64,000 nt of DNA from NCBI RefSeq assembly GCF_020184175.1, contig NW_026083154.1:1-64000 (forward strand). Direction: 5' to 3'. Source of the stretch: Aphis gossypii. Its lineage: Eukaryota > Arthropoda > Insecta > Hemiptera > Aphididae. The position numbers and the translations under genes are program-made. Below are positions 1 through 11,651 of this stretch, one piece after another (position 1 is the stretch's first letter; every line of letters starts with the position of its first letter). The notes beneath the pieces are model-generated. The model saw only the letters and a program-made list of their open reading frames with translations, did not search any database and was not told the DNA's origin.

Positions 1-45
1 CTTATTACTAGATTATATATTATGTTATAGATAAATATTACATAC

Positions 46-202
46 CAGATTTCCCGATGGTGTTAGCAATATCTAACCAAATACTATCTTTATGTTCTGC
101 ATCTTTATATTTGTTGTGTGACAGATCAAACAACTCAACATTTTTTCGAACCAATTCGATCAGTTGTTCTTCTTCTTCTCCCGAAAAATGCAATTTAGCC
201 AT
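46..202 (-). CDS. MADF-domain (Myb/SANT-like) protein, first coding exon
   Basis: On the minus strand an ATG at 202 opens a 52-codon exon ending at 46 in a clean GT donor (CTG|GTATGT). The peptide begins MAKLHFSGEEEEQLIELVRK and continues with a W-L-D-I-A motif near residue 43. This is the N-terminal pattern of the MADF DNA-binding domain, where acidic residues and LIELVR precede a spaced WxxIA motif. MADF proteins bind DNA as transcription regulators and are also companion proteins of PIF/Harbinger transposons, so host gene and transposon origin are both possible. The remaining exons lie left of the window. No break is visible in this exon. Confidence 0.6.
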
Positions 203-254
203 ATTCATGCACGTGATGATCGAAATTCACTACCCAAAAGTTGGTTTGTGACTA

Positions 255-450
255 AAAAAAATCGAAGGTCGCGCGCATCGGTCGCAATACACTGCTCTCG
301 GACCGGTAGTGTCGCCGGTCGCCACGATAAAGTTCAGTCGCGCGACAACAGTCGTGCGTTGGAAACCAGATAATAGGAATTACATATTAACAGTCGGATG
401 GCGACTGTCGCAGCGACCTGTCTCGGCGACCGGTCGCGTCTAGGAAACCG
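255..450. other. CpG-rich segment upstream of the MADF exon
   Basis: An island of G+C and CpG in otherwise AT-rich DNA. Words of the type CGGTCGC and GTCGCxxCGAC recur in both orientations (about 278-300, 308-320, 335-345, 400-440). GGAAACC occurs near 360 and again near 445. It could be the promoter or 5' leader of the minus-strand MADF exon, or a small TE terminus. No clear TIR/TSD pair was found. Confidence 0.35.
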
Positions 451-549
451 TACATTTACAAAATAATATAGCTGCTGTATTTCTTTTTGCTTTATCCTAC
501 CAACTAGATACTTAAGAAATATTGTATTTACTTACATTTTTTTTAACAG

Positions 550-1213
550 ATGATCAGTATACAAGATTATTGAATTATATGATAACAATGAAGTATGAAA
601 TACGTTCAATTCATGAAAAATTAGACATACTTATTCAAAACAGTGAAGACAATTTTATGACAAAGACTAAAGACTCTGGTGTTTTTGATACATTCATTAT
701 AGATGATAGATTACCAATCGAAAATGAAGAAAAGCTTGAAACATTTGAAAGTGATTTATCTAATGATAAAAATTTTCGGAATCAGTTGGTATGTCGTATA
801 TAATATCTTAACATTATTTTTAAATATATTAATATTAATTAAGTGCAATAATTATATATATTGTATTAAGGTTCTACGTTTATCATCGGTTGGTGGAAAG
901 TCTATTAAATGTATGGTAAAACGAATTATGACCTTGCTATTTACACCTGACTTATTATGTAAATTTTCCTATAATGGCCGCGGAAATAAAAAACGTCCTT
1001 TCGATAAGTTACTGGTCAAGAATGTTATATTTGGTAAGGAACTTAAATTACATTATTGTAGTTTTTATTTCTAATGAATTTTAATTTTTAGAATCCGTTA
1101 AAACTATAAAAAAATTTGCTTTGTCTGACAATGCATCCAACGAAATAGAACAAGTCATAAAGTATGTTCTTATTCAGACTCCATTTAAAATAAAGAATAA
1201 AACTAGTGATTGA
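550..1213 (+). CDS. DUF4806-containing protein, C-terminal exons
   Basis: Three exons splice cleanly: 550-788 (acceptor ACAG at 546-549, donor GTATGT), 871-1033 (donor GTAAGG) and 1092-1213 (stop TGA). Frames agree at each junction. The first exon is charged and helical and may form a coiled coil. The second holds the DUF4806 core: a hydrophobic start (VLRLSSVGG), then VKRIMT.LFT.DLL..FSYNGRG with a basic KKRPF. The third completes the domain with an acidic helix before the stop. DUF4806 is a domain of unknown function, expanded in aphids and often at the C-terminus of THAP- or zinc-finger-like proteins. The 5' exons are not identifiable here, as the DNA to the left codes on the other strand, so this may be a partial duplicate. 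No internal stops. Confidence 0.6.
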
Positions 1214-3010
1214 TTTTTTTAAAAATTATTTTTGGTTTTAATGTTTATACCTACATCATATTATCTTATTATAATTATTTTTAACTGCAGTTTCATTCAA
1301 TTACATTTTTACTGCTCCTTACTAAATATTAAATATATGTATATATATATAGGTATACATACACTAGTTTAAAAATGTAATTCTCAATTTAAAGATTTAT
1401 TGTTATATTATAATAATTTACATAAATATATAATTATACAAGATGTTTTATATTAATTGTATACATATTATTACTACCATTGTTCTTAAATCTTTTCTTT
1501 TTACAATATCCATTTATAATATTTTAACATAAGATTTTTTAAATTTTGATTCTTTTTTGCATATTATGATAATTAATATTTATTATTTGTTTATTAAAAA
1601 TGTGTATATTTATATTAATGATATATTACATTATATTATATTGTACTGATATTACAGTAGATTTGTCTATATTTTGTTTTATATACTTTTCAAGTTCTAA
1701 TTTGTATGTATTAAGTAGTAAATACTCTTACTATGCTAGCTCGATTACATAGGTAAAGTTATTATCATTTGTTAAAATACATTTTTTTTTTTTTTTTAAT
1801 GATACAATAGTTTTTAATTTTGTTTATTTTTAATTTTAATATTTTATGTAACACATAATTTATATAATATATTATGTAATTTGTATATAATCAAACATTT
1901 TTTGTTAGCTATAGGTGCTATTTATTAAATTTTATCATTTACATTGATTTTTCTAGTTATTTGTATACTGAATAATAATAATATTTCATTTCTAAAAGTT
2001 AGAACTAATACTTAAAAGTAATAATATAATTTGAAAATAAAATATTATTTATTACTGTGTATTATTATTTGTTTTTTGTTGGTTGAGTCTTCTTTTGTTT
2101 ACTAAACCTCTCATCATTATAGGTAATATTATAATTTATTGAATTATATACTCAATAAAAGGTAAAACAAACGGATTAAATGGATGGAATTTAATGTATT
2201 AGGTAGTTAAAAGTTGAATTAAGCTATATTTTTATATGTATAATTATAAGGATTAATTTGCATAAAATTTAAAAAAAGATATTGAGAGGTTCAATAAGTA
2301 TCAAATATTCATTGAGAATAATTAATATTAAGGTTTAACAAGCCTTGTATAAATATAAATTTAAACCATGAACTTAGGTTTAATAAACCTTATTTTTTAA
2401 CACTTAACCAACATTGAGGACTAAGTGTTGATTTGATATTTTTTTTTGGTTCAAATGAGATTTATGCAAGGTTTATTTCATATTAAAACGATCATAATTC
2501 AACCAAAACCTAACATTCATTTAAGCATGAACATTCAAATAACAATATTAATTTAAAGCTCATTCAAGGTTAGTATGTTATGTGGGATATGTACCTATAT
2601 TATTATGAAAAACCGTGTAGGATAAATAATTCATTACCTATATATGGTTATAATATGTATATATATATAATATATATTATATATTTAAATAGGTACATTC
2701 TGCAAATATAATAATGATGTGAATAAATTTGTATTGAGTATTTAATAAATGTTAAATAAATGTATTTACAGCTCAATTTTGGTTTTAATGTGTATACAGT
2801 TTTAACTTGGTAGCCTATATTAAATATTCATAGATTAAGGCTTAATAAACATAAGCTATGTTACGCTTTTTAAATATTTGTCATTGTATGTTTATTCAGT
2901 ATAGTATAGAGATTAACTTTTGAATACTTATAATTTAAACTAAATTAAGTCTTTACATAGCATTGGAAATTTATTCTAATTTAAATGTTTAAAAATTAAC
3001 ACTTCATCTA
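1214..3010. other. AT-rich stretch without recognisable gene
   Basis: About 1.8 kb of very AT-rich DNA with homopolymer runs (T16 near 1785), short TA runs near 1340 and 2660, and no ORF with coding character or splice-linked exons on either strand. I see no TIR, LTR or tRNA-like structure. Probably intergenic sequence or decayed transposon. Confidence 0.5.
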
Positions 3011-3016
3011 ATTTTA

Positions 3017-4112
3017 TTAAATCTTATTCTTTGAATCTTTAATATTCAACTCAACCTCAACGTTTATTGAAGTTTTAAGATTGGAAAATGATATGTGGGT
3101 AGTTGCCCCATCACCTGTTAAGCCAACTACCTTCCCACCTGCTTTCTCTAATAAACATATTACTTTAACTATTAGCTTTGTAAGGTCAGCTCCTATAAAT
3201 ATAATAACCAATTAAATTAATAATAAAAATAAATTGTAAAAATACACTTATTATTTATTAATTTAAAATGTATTTATTAACTATGTACCTTTTACTAGAT
3301 CTTTAGAAGCAAAGACAGCTATTGGCTGAGTAAAATTATCGGCCAAGCTTTGCCACATGATGATTAAAGCATGATTTGCTTTTTCAGAGCTGTTTATTTT
3401 GGTAGGTATTTCATCACCATAGTCTTGTAGTCCAATATAAGTCAAACTTCGGTTATTTACATTTATACTTTCTCTTAAAAAAATCTCATCATATGTGAGG
3501 CAACCAAGTTTTTGATGATCAGATTTAGAATTAAATTTTTTTTCCAAAAGCTTAAAAAAATTGAGATCGAAACCACAACCAATTTTTATTGCTAGAAGAT
3601 TTCTTCTTATAGTATTTACGCTAGGTAAAGGAAGTAAATTTTGATCCCTCAAAAACCTATAGCCACTTGGTGATCTGTTAAAAATAACATAAAAATTACT
3701 CAAATACTAAATAAATTAAATCTATGACTTACCTAATTTGAAAAAGTAGACACATGAGCATCCAATTTTCACAATATTTCCTATTCTTTGGATTTTTTAA
3801 TCTAGCTGCAGCAAATATCTCTAGAATCAATTCTGATTAACATTTAGGTATAGCAGAATTTTCTAATATTTCAGAAATATTTGAATCACTGAGTTCTTTC
3901 ATTTTATTTTTGTAGCCATTTAAACTACTTTGCAACCTAATAATTTTTTTATTTGTTCTTGAAAAATTCTTTAAAATGGCTTTTTTAGTTTTCCGTAGAT
4001 TCGTTACTATTGTATTCTTATTGGGAGAAAAGTTAGGTCTTAAACTTTTCCTTTTTGACATTCTATATTTTTCATTTTGATACTGTCCATTAACCGTTGA
4101 CACCATACGCAA
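3017..4112 (-). pseudogene. P-element-type (THAP9-like) transposase relic 1
   Basis: Three minus-strand coding blocks. At 4112-3837 there is a lysine-rich, coiled-coil-like segment. At 3703-3281 comes the start of the RNase H-like core, with SPSGYRFLRDQNLLPLPS (the YxxLR...LPLPS signature of P-element transposases), a G-C-G-F-D block, LTYDEIFLR with the first catalytic-type acidic pair (DE), then HALIIMWQSL. At 3211-3017 lies GGKVVGLTGDGATTH, corresponding to the conserved G-x-V-x-G-x-x-x-D-G-A motif. Blocks 2 and 3 are separated by a plausible intron. No N-terminal THAP finger and no C-terminal P-element domain are seen, so this is a fragment. P-element transposases catalyse GTP-dependent cut-and-paste transposition. 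Confidence 0.65.
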
Positions 4113-4322
4113 TATTTACTATGAAATTTTATCATTTATTTTTATATTTTATAGATCAATTATTAAAAACCAATATATACAATTCATAAATTACCTGTCT
4201 TTATCAGATAATACTGTTAAGCATTTTAAATGGTGGTATTGACCACAGATTTGTATACAATCCTGCCCAAAATAAACAACAACTAACTCAAACTGAAGCT
4301 TTACTTAATAAAAGTATGTAAA

Positions 4323-4457
4323 GCACTGGCTGCTCGAGTTTATATTGAAAGAGTTAACCATAGAATTAAAATTTTTAATTTTTTTAGTAAATTTCCAAGT
4401 AGTTTACTATCCAAAATTGATAACATTTTTTTAATAGCTTGCGCCATTGTTAATTAA
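4323..4457 (+). pseudogene. 3' end of a DDE_Tnp_4 (Harbinger/ISL2EU-like) transposase
   Basis: A plus-strand fragment reads ALAARVYIERVNHRIKIFNF, matching the terminal signature of DDE_4 transposases (A-x-x-R-I-x-V-E-R-x-x-x-R-I-K-x-F), where the E is the third catalytic acid. After a one-base shift it continues through a helix ending IACAIVN before a stop at 4455-4457. The upstream part of the transposase is gone. It lies tail-to-tail with the YqaJ nuclease relic at 4712-5957, the same layout as the more complete element at 27.5-32.1 kb. Confidence 0.6.
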
Positions 4458-4711
4458 AGTGTACTAATTCTAGACAACAATAAATTTATGACCAAATGAT
4501 TAAAATTAAAAAATAATAGTAACATTTTTCTTTGTGTATTTTTTTTTTATTATTATTAATTAATTACAATAACATAACATGTATTGATGTATTAAAGTAT
4601 GTATGAATGTATGATACAAAAATAACTAAATATAAAATAGAAGACTACTTGTTATGTGTACTTATCAATACAATAAAAAAAAAATAATAATAATATTTAC
4701 TTTTATAAGTT

Positions 4712-5957
4712 TTATTTACTAGTACAAATTCTATGTAACATATTATTGAAAAATGTTTGTTTTAATGTAGTTAACATCTTTTTTAAAAACACTTCATCTC
4801 TTTTAACATGTATAATGAACATGCTGTCATTATATGATGAATACAAACAAAAATCAGTTGGATCCAGGTTGAGTAAAAACATACCAAGTTGTACTTGGTC
4901 ATAATAGGCATGTTTTTGTTTTAATGAGTACATTCCATTGATTTTAGTTAAATACTTACAGGTAAGAATTACATTTTTTATTGTATTTGTTTTTCCATTA
5001 TAAGGACATTTGATTTCTAAAAGTTTTATTAGCTTTCCTTTCTCAAATACTACACCATCAGCTGAATACCCTAACCAATAATTATTTTCGCAAATTATTA
5101 ACCCTGGTTCTAAAATGGTTCAGTTCAAATTTACACTAAAATATAATTTCTTTGCCCTAGGTTCATTGATAATGCCATGTTCTACATATTTATTTGAAAA
5201 ATAGTCATTATTAAAGTACTTTAAATATTTTTTACTCCAATCTGGGTAATTATTAAATGAGTAAGTGTATAAAGCATAGCACCGTGAGCCTGTTATTCTG
5301 AATTTTCTTTCATTGTCCCATTCACATCTAGATAAACTACTCTTGTAACAAATTTCTATCACATCAACACAGCTAATACTATTATATTCTTTATGACAGC
5401 AATATCTTAGAGGACCATAAGTAAAATCAATATATTTATCATAATGTTATTTAGTATTGAACTTAAACTTTTTTTAAAGTCTGATGTAATAACACTATTC
5501 ATTTTTTTTATCTGATTGTCAATATATAATGAATGCCTTCCAACACTATAAAAACAAAAATGATTATATATATAAATATTAAATGAATAAAGATAATGAA
5601 ATAGTAGTTGAACAGAAATAGCTACCTAGTAACTATGAATTATAATAAAAATAATTTATGTAAGTAGGTGCTTAATTACATAGATTTCATACCAAATTAA
5701 AATTATATTAACTCATGTTAATCTGGATAAATAAAAATTATTAAAAATATTCAAGACAACTAAATAACATACCTATGAAGAAACAAAGCTGAGTTTTTAT
5801 TTCTGTTCAAAAGAATCTGTTGTATTTTAGAAATATTTTCCTGTGTTGGTATTATTTTATTATATGGAGTATTTGTTTTAAAATATGTGTGTTCTTTTAA
5901 AGGTTTAGGAGCATAAAGTTGGAATGCTGGTTTATGTTGATTCCATGTACATTGCAA
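4712..5957 (-). pseudogene. YqaJ-like nuclease relic (companion of the DDE4 fragment)
   Basis: Minus-strand blocks in order. 5957-5760 is an N-terminal segment without assigned domain. 5362-5120 holds the YqaJ entry motif (ERKFRITGSRCYAL, then HGIINEPRAKKLYF, the G-x-x-x-E-x-x-A signature). Around 5100-4990 are the catalytic YSADGVVF and LLEIKCP motifs (D...E-x-K) in shifted frames. 4933-4712 holds YYDQVQLGMFLL plus the conserved C-terminal helices. YqaJ proteins are PD-(D/E)XK-fold exonucleases related to phage recombination nucleases. Frame changes between blocks show that the gene is broken. Position and orientation point to the second protein of an ISL2EU-type transposon. Confidence 0.65.
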
Positions 5958-6009
5958 GTCAGTTTGTGAAATAGCTTCTAATGCATTTATACCAGTTCTA
6001 AACCAGTAG

Positions 6010-7700
6010 GTTAAAACTTAGTTATAAAAAAAAAAAATTTTATGATTTTTCAACTTCAAAATTACTTGCAAATTTTCGCGTTTGGTCGTCCAAAAATTTT
6101 TTATCGACACTTTAAAAAAAATTTCTCAAAAAAATCGAAAATTTCAGTGGTCTATAAATAACTAATAATAAAATATAATATAATAAATAAAAAAAGTTAA
6201 TCTTTAAGATTCTGAACGAAGTGAAGAATGTATTGATTTTATAATGATGTGTGTTTTTTTTTTTTTTGTGTCTATGTACAGTATAACTAGTCGAAATAAT
6301 GCTCCAATTTCAAACTATGGGGGTGGTTTCCGATGTAAAAGTGAATATCCTTGGTGCATTATAGAGGTAAAAAGTTAACATTTTCCAACAGTTTTCAAAA
6401 AAATCGAGAAAAACAAAAAAAAAATGACCGAAAAACGGCAATTTTTACGCAAAACCAGTTTTCGACCAAATCGATTTTTTTTTTATGGCTGTAATTCAAA
6501 AACTAATCACTGAAAATACTTGAAGTTTTCACCAAATGTTAATGTCAGTGGTATCTGTATATAGTTAAATTTTCAAAAAATTTTGACTTTTTTTGAGTTA
6601 TTTATAGACCACTGAAATTTTCGATTTTTTTGAGAAATTTTTTTTAAAGTGTCGATAAAAAATTTTTGGATGACCATAAAAGTTTTGAAAATTTAATACA
6701 AGGTTCCTTATGAGTTGTTTTTATTGTAGCTAAAAAAAATTAAAAATTGTTAGTCACAATTTTTTTTTATAAGAGTTTATAATTCAAATTTTTACGAAAT
6801 CTGTCGAAAACGCGAAAATTTGCAAGTAATTTTGAAGTTGAAAAATCATAAAATTTTTTTCTTTTATAACTAAGTTTTGAAAATTTGGTACAAGGTTCTC
6901 CATACATTTTTCTTCAAATATCTGTAAAAAAAACTCTACCGGATTCTGACAAAAAATTTTTATGAGTGTTTGAAATTTAAATTTTTACAAAACCGCGTTA
7001 AATAACGGTTTAGCCTCAAACGATTTTAAATATTTGTTATTATTCAAAAAGTATAAGTCGTAGATACTTGAACATTTTACCAGTTATTAAGACTCGCGTT
7101 TTATTTACGTGATTTAATTTTCAAAATATTTTGCCTTTTTTGAGCTATTTATAGACAACTGAAATTTTCAATTTTTCTGAAAATTGTTTTTTTATGTGTC
7201 GATAAAATCTTTTTGGCCCTATCAAAATACTTGAAAATTTAATGCAAAGTTCCTCATAAGTTATTATTATAGTGATTAAAAAATTATAAGAATACATAAG
7301 CACAATTTTTTTTTTATTAGCATTTGAAGTTCAAATATTGACAAAAATTCGTCAAAACTATGAATACTTGCAAATTATTTTGTAGGTATATTTCATAAAA
7401 AATTTTGTAAAGTAGCTAAGAGTTGAAAATTTAATACAAGGTTTTTCATAAGTTTAGCTTACAATTATTATAAAAGAACTTAAATTTTGTTGTATTCAGG
7501 CAATTAAAACATAAACCACCTTTTTCACCAACCACTAGAAATTATATCCTAGGCTGACAAATCATCTTCGTTCAGAATCGTTTTTCGTATACAATGATAC
7601 CTATGATTGCATTCAAATTTAACCTACCCTAGTTCGAGGTCAACCCCACCCCCTAATGTACAGCAGAACGGTACCCAATTGCCCGCTTTTTTTAAACTGA
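6010..7700 (+). repeat. Interspersed repeat family R, copy 1 (with inverted fragment)
   Basis: Shares long, nearly identical stretches with 38991-41100 and, inverted, with 43861-44883. The unit begins GATTCTGAACGAAGTGAAG at 6214. It contains a T-run and TGTACAGTATAACTAGTCGA, then many poly-T/poly-A blocks such as ATTTATAGACCACTGAAATTTTCG. Near the right side it carries TCATCTTCGTTCAGAATCG, an inverted match to the unit start. It ends in a GC-richer tail (GAGGTCAACCCCACCCCCTAATGTACAGCAG, given here as a description only) near 7700. Positions 6013-6160 are an inverted, internally deleted piece of the same unit lying head-to-head. No coding capacity; probably a non-autonomous DNA transposon. Confidence 0.75.
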
Positions 7701-8271
7701 GTTAAGTTAATATTTTTTTTCCATATTAACTTTTAACTTAATGAGTTCAATTTATAATTTGTTAACTGATAACTTTTAATTTGTTGATCTTGTATCCTCT
7801 TAACTTAACTTAATTATTTTCATTAACTTGCCCACCTTTGGACTAGTATCTATGTAATATCTTAACTATTTCCTATAGCGCCTTCCAGAGAAGGAAAAAA
7901 TGAAGTGTGTTTCTTCAGAAACTATTCCTGTTAAAAATTTTCAACATGAAGATGCATAAAAACTAATTTAATCCTGCAGTAAATACTATTACAGTATCTT
8001 TTTAGAGTGTATTTTTTTTTTTTTTAAGTTCCATAATGTATGATTCAGAGATTATTGACATTCTAAGTAAAATGTATTCTACTAATGATTTCTTCTAATA
8101 TTGTATGCTTTTAGTTAAATTGCGTTATTACTGCTACTAGTCTAACTTACTTTTCTAATTTTCACAATAGAGTGCCATTTGATCTGATTTCAATTATTAA
8201 CATATTTTTTGAAAATATATATTATTAATTCAATTATTCTTACACTTATTTTCTATTGTTGATTTTTTTAG
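7701..8271. other. No clear gene; possible small exon at 7880-7958
   Basis: AT-rich spacer between repeat R copy 1 and the P-element relic. A plus-strand stretch after a TATAG acceptor at about 7879 can be read as RLPEKEKMKCVSSETIPVKN and then a stop. It may be a remnant exon of the THAP/P-element gene downstream, but nothing confirms it. Confidence 0.3.
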
Positions 8272-9460
8272 GAAACTCAAATGGAAAACATCCATAAATT
8301 GATTTACACCATGAAAGAAGAAAATACAAAATTAATAGAAGAATTCAAAACTAAAACAGATATGCTATTGAGAATTCTAGAAGAAAAACGAAACTATTGA
8401 AGAACAAGTGAACAAGTTGAAGAATATCCTAAATGAAGACCAAATAGCAGCATTAAACAATATAGGAACCAGAGAATGGTCTCCTGAAGCAATAATAAAA
8501 GATTAGAATTTTCTATTGCCATTAATATTATTTCAATGAGACCATCCAGTATAAATAATATTGTAGGCCTATTGAAAATTTGATTATTTAATGTATTGTT
8601 ATTTGTATTTGCAGCATTGAAGTTTCGCTTTGCATTAGGCGTTCATGAATATGAGTTTTTAAGAAATACCAATTATCCTCTACCTGGGTACAGTACACTT
8701 ACACGTAGATTACGTGAACTGGAATTCAATTTTGGAATTTTCAAAGAATTGAAAATCCCACTTGCATCCAAAGTAGAGAAATTGGATAGATTTTTTATCC
8801 TCAGTATTGATGAGATGTATATCAATGATAGTGGAGGTATAAATAAAAATAAGATGAAGTTTAGTGGAGGTGTAACTTTGGGTCCTTCAACAGATAAAGC
8901 TGGAGCCTGGAGAAAACAATATTAATGACACAAAGGGTAACCAATTGTTAGTGGCATTAATTCGAGGAGCTATGGAACCATGAAAGCAAGTAATAGGTTG
9001 CTACATAACAAGCAATAAAACCAGTGGAACTGATTTGAAAAAATTTATTTATGAATGCATAGATTTTGCTACAGAACTTGGGCTTACAGTGATGGCAATC
9101 ACTTCACACATGGGAGGTAATAATCGCAACTTATGAAATGAATTAAAAATATCAGTGGACAAAATCGGAGCTCGCTTGAACAAATTTGAGTACAAAAAAA
9201 AGCAATCTATGTTATTGCAGATCAGTGTCATTTGTTGAAGAATTTGAAATCAACTTTGCTTAATGGTTGTATAACAATTCCTGAATACTTTAAATTTGAA
9301 GAAAATATACCATCTCAAACAGTATCAGGATGTTATATTAAGCAATTATGGGACAAAGAAGTAACAGAAGAAAGAGAATTAAGATTACTGCATCATCTTA
9401 AGCGAGAAGACATTTTTCCTGATAATTTCCAAAAAATGCATGTTGGAGCTGCTATTAGTA
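8272..9460 (+). pseudogene. P-element-type (THAP9-like) transposase relic 2
   Basis: Plus-strand exon blocks. 8272-8397 follows a TTTTTTTAG acceptor and is a glutamate/lysine-rich helix (coiled coil). 8398-8505 is in another frame and ends in the REWSPEAIIKD motif that precedes the transposase core. 8596-8925 has LKFRFALGVHEYEFLRNTNY, then PLPGYSTLTRRL and the acidic motif ILSIDEMYI. Around 9020-9230 more core appears with an in-frame stop and shifts. From 9232 follows QCHLLKNLKSTLL (a D/QxxHLxKxxR-type motif) through to about 9460. There the coding sequence is cut by the pogo/Tigger TIR, and codons after 9460 in that frame belong to the inserted element. At least three frame changes make it non-functional. 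No THAP finger is visible. Confidence 0.7.
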
Positions 9461-11650
9461 CAGTGAGTTCCGCTTTATGTGATCACTTTGGTGCAGGTCA
9501 TTTTGATTCTATTAACCGGTTGATTCTAAAAAGCATTTACAACAATTTTTCTTATAATTCAATCTTTTAATACAATTATTTATTTATACATAATAATTAG
9601 ATATTTAATAATTTCTTATACATATTTTATTTAATAAAATTATTGATTTTTACATTTTTTTTTATTTAATGATTCTTCTACATTTATGCTTGAAATAAAA
9701 TTAAAATTAAATAAATGCATTCAAAATAAATTAAAAATAAATAAATAGGTACATTTAAAATAATTTAAAAAAGCTATCTATTTTTGATTGAACTTGACAA
9801 TCTACCAATTTAGTTTTCATATTAGCCTGAAATTAAATTAAATTAAATTAAAAATCATATTCATATTTTTTTATTTATTTGTTTACAATATACATTGTAT
9901 GTACCTGTAGTTTTTGAAACAATTGAAAAGTATCGTTATCACCGTATTTTTGAACAGCTCCTTTTAGCTTTTCCAAAATAATTCTGGTATCTTTTTGAGT
10001 GATATCCTCGTTGGCCTCTTCGTTATCGTCATCTTCATCATCGTCAATATTAATCTCTTCTTTTTTTGTTTGCAAATCAGTTATATCTTTATCAGACAAT
10101 GCTCCAAAAGTAGGTAAATCTTGATCAATTAAAATCCAATTTTCAAAGTTTGTATCTATGAATTCGACCTCCTGTGATTCTTCTTCGTCTAACTCAATTT
10201 GTGAAAACCCAGCTTTTCGAAAACAATTAATAATGCATTTGGAAGTCACCATATCCCAAGCATTAACCACCATATGTATAGCTTCTAGCACAGTTATTTT
10301 ACGAGCTATTTGTGATGCAGGAATTAAACATACATCTATAGTTTCAACAATAAAATTCCGCATTGCTTTTCGATAGTAAGTTTTCATTGTTTTTATAATT
10401 CCCTGATCAAGAGGTTGAATAAGTGACGTAGTGTTTGGTGGTATATTTCAAATCTATGTTTTCTAAATTTTGTAAATTCGGATGTGCTGTACAGTTATCA
10501 AGAATTAGTAAAATACGTCTTGGTTTTTTTATTTCTTTGTCCCATTTTCGTAAAAATTCGGTAAAAATTTGACTAGTCATCCAAACGTTTGAATTAGCGT
10601 AATAATCGACGGGCAATGTTTTAACGGCTCGAAAACAACGTGGATTTTTACTTTTACCAATAATTAATGGACGTCTTTTATCCGTACCTGTCATGTTGCA
10701 AACCAGCAGAATCGTAAGTCTTTGCATTTGTTTTTTACATCCATTAACCGTATTCCTTTAAAATCAAAAGTAGAATTTGGTAGAGCTCGATAATACAAAC
10801 CAGTTTCGTCTGCATTATATATGTCATTAGGTGCATAATTAGACGATGCAATAAAATTATTTAAGTAATTTTCTGCAGCTTCAAAATCTGCATCTTTTTT
10901 TTCTCCGCATGTTTTTTTAAAAACAATATTGTTTCTGTTTTTCCAACGAGTCAACCAACCGATCGTTGGACTAAAATTGTCTACACCTAGTTGCAAAGCT
11001 AAATTTATAGATTTTTCTTGTAATATAGAATTACTAACCGGTACATTTAAATTTCTAGCTTGTTGAAACCATCGTAATAAAGATTCTTCTACATCAACAT
11101 TTTGTCCATTTCGTTTTCGTTTTCGAGAAAGAGGCAAATTTTGTTCTTAATGTTCAATAATTTCCTTATGGTTTTTTAAAATTTTGTTTAACGTTGGTTG
11201 AGGAATTTTCAGTGCTAATGCGGCTTCTCTTTGAGAACATTTATCCAACTTATCAAAACAAACGAGTATATCTTTTTTTTCTTTTATTGTTAAATCTTTT
11301 CGTTTGGTCGACATTTCAAAAAATACGTCTGATCACGAACTACAATAAACTGAATAAACTAAAAGTACACGACGCCGCGACGTAAAAAGATAATTGATTG
11401 ACATAACGTACAACGATGTACAGTAATACTGATAAATTCAAAAATAAAATGGTTTTTATAAATTAATCAGGTTGAAATATCATAAAAACGATAAGATTGT
11501 TCATAAAAGTGATTCAATTATCCGGTACTTGGTGATTCTAATAAAAGATCAATTTAACATTAGTAATATATGATTTTGTTTGGGATTTTCATTTTTAATT
11601 CTAATAAACGGTCGATTCTATAAACCAGTTAAGTTGAGCGGAACTCACTG
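9461..11650 (-). mobile_element. pogo/Tigger-like DNA transposon (Tc1/mariner superfamily), full length
   Basis: Ends are exact 14-bp inverted repeats. CAGTGAGTTCCGCT at 9461-9474 mirrors AGCGGAACTCACTG at 11637-11650, and both are flanked by TA (9459-9460 and 11651-11652), the target duplication of this superfamily. Total length is 2190 bp. It contains one minus-strand transposase gene. The left end sits in P-element relic 2 and the right end touches the first base of the Polinton, so the insertion hit a pre-existing P-element/Polinton junction. Confidence 0.88.
9875..11314 (-). pseudogene. Tigger/pogo transposase (CENP-B HTH + DDE_1), lightly broken
   Basis: The ATG at 11314 starts a pogo-type helix-turn-helix (KRKDLTIKEKKDILVCFD, then QREAALALKIPQPTLNKIL). 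An in-frame stop follows near 11149. From 11137 comes the second CENP-B-type DNA-binding domain (W-L-T-R-W-K-N-R) and then the DDE_1 core. NADETGLYYRALP gives the first D. ILDNCTAHP gives the second D. IPPNTTSLIQPLDQGI, which runs across a one-base shift near 10435, gives the third D. Another shift lies near 10730. The C-terminal region carries a long acidic tract (DDDEDDDNEE). About 470 aa in total, normal for Tigger. Cut-and-paste transposase acting at TA sites. One stop and two shifts mean it is recently dead. Confidence 0.85.
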
Positions 11651-11651
11651 T

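Noticed and set aside
9461..9570. Continuation of the P-element relic 2 ORF to a stop at 9570
   Set aside because: Bases from 9461 onward are the Tigger TIR and interior (matching TIR at 11637-11650, TA on both sides), so the apparent protein end is a chance fusion.
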